Of a DNA stretch of 64,000 bases, positions 36,199 to 46,022 are shown one piece after another. The stretch covers positions 12,196,096 to 12,260,095 of the forward strand of contig OU015543.1 in NCBI GenBank assembly GCA_907165065.1. The letters run 5' to 3'. The position numbers were made by a program, and so were the translations under genes. The first letter of the stretch is position 1. Each line of letters begins with the position of its first letter. This DNA comes from Caprimulgus europaeus. Lineage: Eukaryota; Chordata; Aves; Caprimulgiformes; Caprimulgidae. The notes below the pieces were generated by a model that worked only from the letters and a program-made list of their open reading frames with translations, ran no database searches and had not been told where the DNA came from.

Positions 36199-36811
36199 AA
36201 TATATAATACTCCACTGGATTAACAATAAATATCTGTTTTACACCACTCACCAGCAGCCACCCACGACACCCACAAGCCCAGAGGCAGCGTGCCAGCCAG
36301 CAGCACGCCGAGCTGTTTGCACCCAAGGGTGGTCACGGAACATCACAAGGCAGCACCTTCCCCACCCACATCAAGGGAACTGTCCTCCCTGGGGACACAG
36401 GCACACAAGAGGCATAAAACTGACTTTTTACAGCTCGTCTTTCAAGCAGACAGCGTGTCAAATCAGTCTGGGTGAGTCAGAGTTTACCCTGAGAGCAAGC
36501 TGGCTCTGTGCTGCAGCTCCAGAGCTGCCTGTACATATATTTTCTGTGCTCCCTAGGAAAGCAGCCTTCCTCTCCCTGACATTCCCCACCCCACCAATCC
36601 CAGCCTCACTCCCTGCTTCTCTTTGTCATTTTAATGGCAGGTTTCCTTTTCAGAGTGGAGGCATTAATTTGGGGTTCTGCTATAAGCAAATTCAAAGGCA
36701 GAATTCTAAAGAGCAAAGAACAGCCGAGGAACCAGCCGTGCCCACGGATAAACGGGATCTTGTTCAGGTGTTCAGAGCAAAAGCATGGGTGCTACAGGAG
36801 TAGTGAGTTTT

Positions 36812-37090
36812 ATCACAGAACCACAGACTGGTTTGGGTTGGGAGGGACCTTCAAGCTCATCCAGTTCCAACCCCCCTGCCAGCAGCAGGGACACCTTCCA
36901 CCAGACCTTCCCTGGCCAACCTGGGCCAGGGTCTCACCACCCTCACAGCAAAGAATTTCTTCCTCAGATCTCACCTCAATCTCCCCTCTGCCAGTTTCAA
37001 CCCATCACCCCTTGTTCTGTCACTCCCTGCCCTTGGCCAAAGTCCCTCCCCAGCCTTCCTGGAGCCCCTTCAGGTACTGGGAGGTGATGC
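36812..37090 (-). mobile_element. CR1 LINE fragment
   Basis: A minus-strand CR1, plus-strand text TATCACAGAACCACAGAC through CACCCCTTGTTCTGTC to CTTCAGGTACTGGGAGG. It is longer than its relatives at 32217 and 58200 and matches the copy at 43476 in reverse. An internal stretch present in those copies is missing between CTTCCACCAGACC and TTCCCTGGCC. Confidence 0.92.
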
Positions 37091-37959
37091 TGTCCCAAGG
37101 CAGCACAAACCAGCACCATGGTCACAGGAAAGGGAGGCAGAGGACTCCCAACTCCTTCCCCAAACCCACCTGGATGCAGGCAGGGTGCAGAGCATCACTG
37201 CAGCAAGGAAAGGAGCTTGTGAAGTTTCTCTGGCATCACCACCAGCTTTTAGAGTCCAGCAGGTTCCCATCAACAAAACCCACCTAACCTGGTGCAACCT
37301 TGGGGTGCTCCAAGCACCCACATCCCCTCCAGCCTGCATTCAGCTGTGAGCAGCAGGTCAGCACCCCCACCCTGCTCTCTGTCTGCTTTCTACTCATTCA
37401 ACAGCTTGAAATAAGGAAAATAGCAAATTCAATCAGCAACAAGGTCCAACCACGTCCAGGATCCCGCAGAGCCCCCTCGACAGCGCCGCACCCCTCCCCG
37501 CAGCGCCAGCCAGACTCTTCTGGGGAGATCTGGTATCCCAATGTGCTCTTCCTTTTGGAAACATTTATCCTCTTGGACAATTGTGAGCCAGGTCCCAAAC
37601 AGCAATTGAGATTCAATCAGCAAGAACTGAGCCATGGAGAACAGCAAAGCCCCACGGTCCGTTATCAGCCGGTAACACCCGCCCGCGGTCAGCGGCGGGG
37701 AGAGAGCGGCTCCATCACGGGTGCAGGTGCCTAATGGAGAAGGGAACGGTGGACAAACGATGGCAGGAGCTCAGTGAGGGAGGGATCAAGACAGGTTTCC
37801 TCAATCCCTGCTTTTTTACAGCAGGATTTCACCTCCTGACTCCCCGTGCAGACAAACTGCTCCGGATTTCATCTCAGTGATCACCCCCATAAACCCAGTG
37901 AGGGTGGGAGGGGAACTGAACCCTGGCTTGGATTTAAAGCATCTCTCCTCTCTAGCTCT

Positions 37960-38180
37960 AGCTTTGGGGCTTCACATGTAATGGGTTGGGTTTTTTAAAT
38001 GCTTAATGCATAATAAGAGAGAGCATTCTAATTAAGAGCAGCTGACAAATTGCACTCTGGCAGTAAATAACTCTTTACCTCCATTAATAACACAAAATGC
38101 TTTTTTAAAAAATTAGTATAATTACAGCTTTGTGCTTATATTTTTATTTATTTTTTTATAATTTCAGCCTATCTAGCAAC
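37960..38180. promoter_or_regulatory. Candidate conserved noncoding block
   Basis: This block includes GCTTAATGCATAATAAG, CATTCTAATTAAGAGC, CCTCCATTAATAACAC and GTATAATTACAGC. It is a very dense homeodomain-word cluster without tandem structure. Conservation is untested. Confidence 0.35.
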
Positions 38181-38798
38181 AGCTGGATTTCAATCACTAA
38201 AACCACCCCACATGGGGCAGGAAGGGGTGGGGGGCAAGCAGGCTGTCCACAGATCATACAGGCAAAGAGATTTTTAAATGGTTTAAGTGGTTTCTGGGTG
38301 CCAGCCTCAAGAAGTGGGACTCTAACAAGAGATTTCCAGAGGATCCCATGGGTGGGCTTTGTGGTCAGCACCAGGGATCATGTCTGAAATCCCACCCTGG
38401 GGAAAGCTGGTCCTGCATGGATCTGTAACCTTCCTCACCTGGCCTCGGGGAAGAGTTGGGTTGAGTTTATTGAATAAGTTAATAAAACTCACCCCCAGGT
38501 TCTCCTATTTCTTTAGGGCTAGAAGGGAGAGGACCTTTCCCAACAGAAGGCTTTGCTACATTCCCTGATGAGGCTCCCAAAAGAGGTTTCCCTTCCTTCA
38601 TCAGAGCCCAATCTTTCCTTCCTTCCTTCCAGAGCCAGTGGAAAAGGGCCAGAATGCCACAAAACAAAACAAACTGGAGCACTGTTGTTTATTTTCCCCT
38701 AAGCAAAGGAAATCACAGCAAACCAGGAATGCAGGAGTCAAGCTGCAGCTCACGCAAGCCCACGTCAACCAAGACCCTCTGGTCCATCCTGGTGTGTT

Positions 38799-39018
38799 CA
38801 ACCAAGGAGCAAGGGACAGGACAAGAGGAAATGGGCTCCAGTTGTGCCCAGGGCAGTTGAGATGGGATGTGAGGAAGAATTTCTTTGCTGAAAGGGTTCT
38901 GAGGCATTGGAAGGGGTTGCCCAGGGCAGTGGTGGAGTCCCCATCCCTGGAGGGATTGAAGGGTCGTGTAGACACAGTGCTGAGGGACAGGGGTTAGTGG
39001 GGGACTGGTCAGTGTCAG
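38799..39018 (+). mobile_element. CR1 LINE fragment (near-twin of the copy at 855)
   Basis: A CR1 segment from GGACAAGAGGAAATGGG through GGAGGGATTGAAGGG to GACTGGTCAGTG, truncated at the 3' end. Over about 200 bp it differs from the copy at 855-1241 at only a handful of positions. Confidence 0.9.
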
Positions 39019-39289
39019 CTCTGGTCTCACCAGGAGGACAATGCCAAGATGCAGGAGGGCTTTGCAAGCAGAGCTGCCAGGAGCAACTGGACACAGTCTG
39101 CGTGTAAAAACAGAATAAAGCCACTTTGCACGTCCCAGAGCACCAAACCCACCTCACTGGAACCCCTTTTATTGCATCCTTTTCCCAAGATTATGTGGTC
39201 CAGGACATGCAGCTGCCAAGCTGAGCTCAGTGAGGTGCCACCCACGCCTGGGTCCCCCCAAGCTGCTCTGGACAGCGTTTCAGACCCAC

Positions 39290-39640
39290 ATTCAATACAT
39301 TGAATAAGCCAGAAAATACAGATGCTCCACACAGAGGCATGTCCCTTGGTTATTGTTCGAATCAAAAAAGCTTCTACCTACTCTGGCAATGAGGATGTGC
39401 AGCTAATTAACTTTCTAGGAGTCACAGATGAACAGGAAAAAGCCCATTAAGAATAGGAACTGTGATGGGCACGTCTCAGAGGAATTAGCAAATTGCATAA
39501 GAGGAACTTTTATTCCGATTATAAATTAACATCAGCGACAAGACCCAGCACATTTTTACTGCCTCATGAAACAATTAACCCAGCAAATCCAGTTCCATGC
39601 AAATGAGAAGGGAAAGCAGGATTAAAAGCTTTTCATCTTC
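39290..39640. promoter_or_regulatory. Candidate conserved noncoding block
   Basis: A repeat-free block with GCAGCTAATTAACTTTC, GCCCATTAAGAATAGG, CCGATTATAAATTAAC, GAAACAATTAACCC and an ATGCAAAT octamer near 39.6 kb. An AT-rich core retains CpGs. It is one of the best candidates by eye. Confidence 0.35.
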
Positions 39641-41228
39641 CATGGGTGGAAACACGTACGCTGCCGGCACCGAGCGCATCCTCGAGCGGCACTAACGACC
39701 GCCCTGCCTCGTTACCCCAGCGCACCAGGTACGTGCTAGGCATCACTGCCTAGTGTCCCCCCCCCAAAAAAGATCCTTCTCATGGTCTAACCCAGCTGTG
39801 GTTTAGCCCTGAGAAAGAAATTGCAGTGTTAAATAACATGCAACTACGCCTGGAGTGAGTGCGATGGTCTCTCCTCCCCCTCCTGCAGCTTCACCATCCA
39901 CGCTGCTCCCAGCTCTCCCCTCAGTACGTGACTGGCACAGATTGAGAAAGCAGAATACACATCCTTGAGGCACATCCCGAGCCAAACAGCAGGCACCATG
40001 GTTATTAAACGGGAGAGAGATCCCTGGGATAGCTCCTGCTCGAGTTCTCAAACCCTTCCCAAGGGTGCTCGTCAAAAATAACCCCCAATTCCCTGTCCAA
40101 AACACCCAGTCCCAGACTCTGCTCCAAAAAAAGCCTCCAAGTCTCCATTTGCAAAAATAGAAAAGGGCAGGAGCACGAGGCAAGTGGGCTTTGAGGGGTT
40201 AATGGGATCCAGTCTCCTACTCCAAACATCCACACACACGCACCCACCCCACTCTCAGCCATCCCACGTGGAGATCCTCAGCCTTGCTCACAAAAACCAT
40301 CACACACAGCCCAAAATACTCCCAAGCAGGTATGAACACAAGCCCTGGAGCCCAGGCAGGAGTTGTGATCCTTGCTGCAGCACGAGAGCACACACCAACC
40401 CAGCTGAAAGGCTTTTAAAAGCCACTTTAGTTACTATTTGTTTTAAATCTAAGGAATGGTCTGCCCGTCACATGCAGCTTTATTGATTTACTCTGTACTC
40501 AGGGGAAAAAAAAAAACCAAAAAACTAACAAATGCTGCATTTAGATGACCAAAAAAAAATAAAATCCAATGGAGATGGTATTTCCAGGACAGAATTACAG
40601 CCCTGGCTCCCCATCCTCCCGTCCCTGATCATCTTTTACACGAGAAGTATTGGCAGGCTCCTGGTTATAGCTGAGTGATGGCCCAGCAGCGCTCTCCCTG
40701 GGTTATACATTAACTCCTGGCTCTCCTGCAGCACCTGCCCTCCTCTCCCTCCCCCAGAGCCACCTTCAACACTCATCAGCATTCCCAGGGGAGACCCCAG
40801 GGCTGGCCCAGACCCCCACATGCCTCAGCACCCATCCATGGTCCTGGCCTGAGCTCAGCCCTGACTGCAGACCTGCCCCCACCACAATGAGAGCGATAGA
40901 GCCACGTTCTCTGTGTGGACAGATGTTTCTGAGGCAAATGAAGCCTAAAGGTAGAGGAGATGAAGCTGATTAAGCCTCATTATCCTATTTAGAGTAATGA
41001 TCAGAGAGCTGAGAGGACGTCAGGCAGGCAGGGAGCGGAAAGAACAAGGTGGTTCAGAGCAGCACGTACGCACGTGGGCAGGTGGGGACGGCCAAGCTGA
41101 CGCACAGCCCGTGATGGGTTGATTATCTCCTACCACAGCCAACTTCCCTTCTCCTCTTCCCTGCTCATGTCACCTTCCCCATCCCACCTGTGAGTTCCTG
41201 CTTGAGCAGAGGAGCAAGCTATCAAAAA

Positions 41229-41491
41229 ACAAGTGACAGGACAAGAGGGAACGGAACGGCCTTAAGTTGTGCCAAGGGAGGTGTAGGTTGGATATTGGGG
41301 TAAAAATTCTTCACTGGAAGGGTTGTCAGGTATTGGAACAGGCTGCCCAGGGAGGTGGTGGGGTCACCAGTTAAAGGACATGTAGATGTGGTACTTGGGG
41401 ATGTGCTTTAGTGGTGAACTGGGCAGTGCTGGGTTTATGGTTGGACTAGATGAACGTGATGGTCCTTCCCAACCAAACTATTCTATGATTT
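41229..41491 (+). mobile_element. CR1 LINE fragment
   Basis: A CR1 3' end from GTGACAGGACAAGAGGG to the tail ACTATTCTATGATTT. It is more diverged than neighbouring copies, suggesting an older insertion. Confidence 0.92.
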
Positions 41492-43475
41492 AAGGGCAGT
41501 GAGATGGAAAAGGCAGGAGTGAGGGAGCTGTTGGAAGCTACAGCTTCAACATGGACATTTTGCTGCACCCAGACCCAGCATCCCACCCAAAGTGCACCCA
41601 CGTGGGCACGGGAACGCTTGTGAGAACTCCAACAGCCTGCAGCACCGCTGGGATCCGGGAGCTCAAAGACAAAGGCAACACATATCCATGTGAAAATCCA
41701 GGAGCAAAAGCAGCCAAGGGCTGTCTGTAAACCAGAGTCAGGGCTGGATGAGTCCTCTGGACTCTTGTGGGATTCCTCTGAGGAGGGAGAGAGGCCAGAG
41801 CAAGAAACCCATCACAGAAACCCAATAAAACACCAGACTCTGAACACAACCCAGCCAAGTCAGCAGAGCTGCAGGACACACGTGAAGGATGAGAATAATA
41901 ACACTGAACTCCAGTGTTCTTACGCATTACAGCGGCCCCAAAACAGCTCCTGAGCCACCAGGGACCTGCTGAGCCGAGTGGTGCTTCCCAGTGAACTCTC
42001 CCTCCAGGGCTTTGGCTCTTGGCATCAAAGACCCTCAGCCCAAATCACTTTTAATAAAGGCAATAGCACCTCACAGACCCCCATCACCTGCCCCTCTCCA
42101 TCCAGAAACCTCCTCAAACACCACTTTAAAGTCAAGTTCTTATTTTAAAAGTAGCCATGAGGTGAAACTAGAGCGAAAGGAGGAGAGCAACCTGTTGTGG
42201 CATCATGGAGGGAAGAGAAGAGATCGTTGCCAAAATAATGAAGAGCCCTTTTTTTGGAAACTCCTGAGGTCTCTTTCTGCAATGGCCTCACTCTCCAAGC
42301 ACACCCAAACATCCTGTTGTGGTTTCCTGTCCTCTACCAGCCAAGCCCAACACTCCCAAACCAACATCTTCTCCTCCATAAACTCGACTAAGAGATGAAC
42401 AAACACGTTAAAGGCTTCCCGTGGGGAGAGGGTGAGAGATGAAGATGTCATAGGTTAGATCTGTCTCTTGTAAGGATTTTAATGACTACAGCTGCTCAGC
42501 ATCATTAACCCCTTTGTCTTGGAGGCTGAACCCTCCCACCAGCCCCAGCTCTGCCGTTGAGCAAACACTTGGGTACCACCAGAGCTGCTCAGCTCCCAGT
42601 GGGGCTGCAGCAGGAGCAAAGCCTTGCTCCCTCCCCAGGGAGCAGAGCTGGGGTGATAAGGAGTCATTAAAAGCTTTTACTACCTGTTGCTATCCAGCAA
42701 ACCCATTCTGGAGGAGTGCCAAGCAGCGAGAGAGCTCGCTCTGTGCAAAGAGCAACCTGCTAAAAACAGAGCCCTGGTCCTGCCCTCCCAGGGACAGCGT
42801 GCCCCAAGGTCTCAGCAGCATCCCTTCCCCATCTGACTTTAATTGGGGGATTAAAAAAAAACCCAACCCTGAGATTTTAACTGATTTAGAAAGAGCAAAA
42901 CTTGTTGGAAGTGAAGAGTGATGGCTTAACGCTTGTCTGAGCAGCTCAGGCTCCTGAGAGAGAAGTCTGGGCTTCAAGTGAAGGGAGATGAATCTTGAGC
43001 CAAACTCCCTGGCCAGCATAGCCCCAAGGACACCACAAGACTGACCAGGCACTGGCTGATTTTTTCTTTCAACACATTCAGCTTTCATCTCTACCTGTGC
43101 TCCTTCCACAGCATCTCTCACAGCTTCACCAAGTCTCAGGGTACCCCGTTCTCTTCCCAACACATCCCAAAAGTCCCACTGCAGAGTCTCTGACCAGCCC
43201 CAGGAGCTGTCACTGCTGCCTGAGCAGGGAGCACAGGAGCCCCCCACTTTCCACCAACTCTCCTGACCCTGCCCGAGTTACCTGGGGGAAGAACAAGCAG
43301 CATTCTGCACTTGCACAAAGTCTAACAAGGTGGGTCCTGCTCGCTCTCCAGCTGGAGGAGACACCCCAGCACATGGACACTCGCTTTTGCAGGAGGGAAA
43401 ACACAGGCAGCAGCTTTAGCCACGGGGTGTAAATCCTCTGAGCTCAGCATCAGCACATGCACACGCTCCAGGAGT

Positions 43476-43896
43476 GACTGGACTGCGAGGACAGGCTGAG
43501 AGAGTTGGGGCTGATCAGCCTGGAGAAGAGAAGGCTCCAGGGAGACCTTCCAGTGGCCTCCCAGTACCTGAAGGGGCTCCAGGAAGGCTGGGGAGGGACT
43601 TTGGCCAAGGGCAGGGAGTGACAGGACAAGGGGTGATGGCTTCAAACTTGGCAAGAGTAGATTTAGATGAGATCTGAGGAAGAAATTGTTTGGTGTGAGG
43701 TTGGTGAGACCCTGGCCCAGGTTGCCCAGCGAAGCTGTGGCTGCTCCTCCCTGGAAGTGTTCTGGGCCAGGTTGGATGAGGCTTTGAGCAACCTGGTCTA
43801 GTGGAAGGTGTCCCTGCTGCTGGCAGGGGGGTTGGGACTGGATGAGCTTGAAGGTCCCTCCCAACCCAAACCAGTCTGGGATTCCACGATTCCACG
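43476..43896 (+). mobile_element. CR1 LINE fragment
   Basis: A 420-bp CR1 3' end: CTGATCAGCCTGGAG, GTGACAGGACAAGGGG, GGCCCAGGTTGCCCAGC, CTAGTGGAAGGTG, and a tail with two ATTCCACG units (mutated octamers). Confidence 0.94.
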
Positions 43897-44439
43897 TCAT
43901 GCACGGAGCCAGTGAAGGAAACAGCTCTTCTCCCATTTCACTCTATTTAAATCAAGATACAACTGTATATTTTTTATATATATTACACATTGTGCTGCTT
44001 CCTACACAACTGTCACCCTCACCACCCTTGTCACCACTCCACCCTGCTCTTTGCAACACAAGAATTCCACTCTCCCAACGCTCCTGCCCCTCCACAGGCT
44101 CCCGTTGCAAAACCCTGGCCGCCAGGAAGAAGTGGCTTTTGTGGTGCAACTGTTTATCCACCCTGTTGGGAAACATCAGCTTTGGGCAGCTGATCAAATA
44201 CACCCCAGGTCACAGCCAGCACCGTGCAACGAGGGTGATCACGGCTGGGGCCAACGCAGACAACAGATCTCGGGTTACTGAGGGAAGGTAAAACCAGAGT
44301 TTGATGGCAACCAGCTCCTAAGAGCTCCAGTTATGTGACAGCAGCCCCTGGCTGTGTCCTACAAAGGGTTGGGGAGCCCTGAGAAGAGCCAGCACACGGG
44401 CAGGTGGAGAGCAGAGGGGTCCCAGGCTTGCAGCTGTCT

Positions 44440-44900
44440 GACACCACTCTCATTTCATTTATTTGTTCTTTAGTGCATCTATTTACACTGGAAGCAACAC
44501 CCCATAATATCAAGCAATTTTCTTCATAACTGAGGAGACATTTGACTGTACCTGTTAGGAGAGGCTCCAAAAGCACAGGAGATGCTGCAGGCTCCCCTGG
44601 ACACTGGGGTTACCAGCTCATACTGCTCTACAAATAAAAAGCCTCCCACTCCTTACCCATAACCACAGATCTCCCCTCCCTTCCACTAAAATCCATTTAA
44701 AAAATAAAAAGCTCTTTGAAAGTTTGTGAAAATCTCTTTACTGACTAAGCCATTCTTGTGTTCTCAGCTGTAAAAAATCCAGCAGCTTCCAATTTCTTTA
44801 TTTTATTTAATTTTTTGTTAATAATACTCTTAGACAGTATGATGGTTCATTCGATTTTGAAATGCTTAGACGGTTGGCAGCTCTGCAAATGAAAGCCCTG
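44440..44900. promoter_or_regulatory. Candidate conserved noncoding block
   Basis: An AT-rich region just inside the intron from coding exon 3, with words such as CCCATAATATCAAGC, TTTGTTAATAATACTC and GATGGTTCATTCG. It includes low-complexity T-runs, so part of it may be simple sequence. Confidence 0.25.
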
Positions 44901-45182
44901 GGCTGAAACAGAAGGTCACACCTGAACTGTTGGCAAAGAAGGGTTGCCAGTGAAAAGAACAAAAGCAGAAGTGTGGGGAGGGGGGGGGGGAAATATATAA
45001 ATAAAGAATTAAAAAGAGTGCAGACAGCCTAAAGCTGCATTCAGCACTGGCAGAGCCACCCGGGGTCTAGGGAAAAAAACCCATTTTTTCATTAAATCTG
45101 TGATAGACACCAATCTGTACCCAGCTTCTGTCACAGCACAAGGAAGAGCACAAGTTGTCCCAGCCCAGGAACATCTACTCAC

Positions 45183-45341
45183 CAGTGCTGGGATGAGCAG
45201 GTCGGCAAAGTAGACGAAAGCTGCTCCCAAAGCGAAGCCCACGGCCACGGGGAGGAACGCGAAGGCTCCGAAGCTGCCGGACGCCTCGGCCATGTCGATA
45301 GCCGGGGCCAGGAGGGACCAGTAGGACGCAGCCAGCATGAC
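45183..45341 (-). CDS. SLC39A11: SLC39A11 (ZIP11) coding exon 3
   Basis: This 159-bp exon encodes residues 50-102, beginning VMLAASYWSLLAPAIDMAE and ending ADLLIPAL. It covers the rest of transmembrane helix 2, the first inter-helix loop and transmembrane helix 3 (a Gly/Ala-rich segment around GFALGAAFVYFADLL). The acceptor is CTCCCAG and the donor is CTG with GTGAGT, both in phase 0. The length of 53 codons equals the human exon as I recall it. A GC-rich 25-bp minisatellite of about 19 units starts some 60 bp upstream of the acceptor. The flanking stretch is open in several frames, but only this 159 bp resembles a protein. Confidence 0.97.
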
Positions 45342-45402
45342 CTGGGAGGCAGAAGGGGAATGGTGAGAACCACAGAGGTACTGATGCTGGGTGGCTGTTG
45401 CA

Positions 45403-45868
45403 ACCCGGCCAGAGCCACCAAAACCTGGCCAGAGCCACCCACAAACCCCCGGCCAGAGCCACCCAAAACCCCCGGCCAGAGCCACCCAAACACCCCCGGC
45501 CAGAGCCACCCAAACACCCCCGGCCAGAGCCACCCAAAACCCCCGGCCAGAGCCACCCAAACACCCCCGGCCAGAGCCACCCAAACACCCCCGGCCAGAG
45601 CCACCCAAACACCCCCGGCCAGAGCCACCCAAACACCCCCGGCCAGAGCCACCCAAACACCCCCGGCCTCAGCCACCCAAACACCCCCCCGGCCTCAGCC
45701 ACCCAAACACCCCCCCGGCCTCAGCCACCCAAACACCCCCCCCGGCCTCAGCCACCCAAACACCCCCCCAGCCTCAGCCACCCAAACACCCCCGGCCTCA
45801 GCCACCCAAACACCCCCCCAGCCTCAGCCACCCAAACACACCCCCGGCCTCAGCCACCCAAAACCCCA
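45403..45868. repeat. 25-bp GC-rich minisatellite, about 19 copies
   Basis: Units of about 25 bp have the core GGCCAGAGCCACCCAAACAC. The 11 units nearest the exon carry CCAGAG and the remaining 8 carry CCTCAG, with variable C-runs between. On the gene strand the array is G-rich (GGG runs in every unit) and starts about 60 nt upstream of the coding exon 3 acceptor. It is open in several frames on both strands purely because of its composition. Confidence 0.97.
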
Positions 45869-45896
45869 CTTCCCAATGGAACAAATTGCTGAAGGA

Positions 45897-46022
45897 TCAT
45901 AGAATCTCCTGGTTGGAAAAGACCTCTGAGATCAAATCCAACCATACCTGTCCACTACTAAACCAGATCTCTGAGCACCCCCATCTACCTGTCTTTTCAA
46001 CACCTCCAAGGATGGAGAAGTG
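45897..46022 (-). mobile_element. CR1 LINE fragment (short)
   Basis: About 125 bp of CR1 3' end, plus-strand text ATCATAGAATCTCCTGG, GACCTCTGAGATCAAATCC, CACTACTAAACCAG. It borders the end of the GC-rich minisatellite by about 30 bp. Confidence 0.88.

Larger units (their letters stand above)
27374..45182 (-). other. SLC39A11 intron between coding exons 3 and 4 (17.8 kb)
   Basis: This intron contains nine CR1 fragments, an 81-bp candidate cassette exon (30851-30931), an 18-bp minisatellite (34056-34137) and several AT-rich, TAAT-rich blocks that may be conserved. The stretches at 27.4-28.5, 33.0-34.0, 35.0-35.8, 39.7-40.8, 41.5-43.4 and 44.0-44.4 kb show no recognisable element. Confidence 0.8.
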
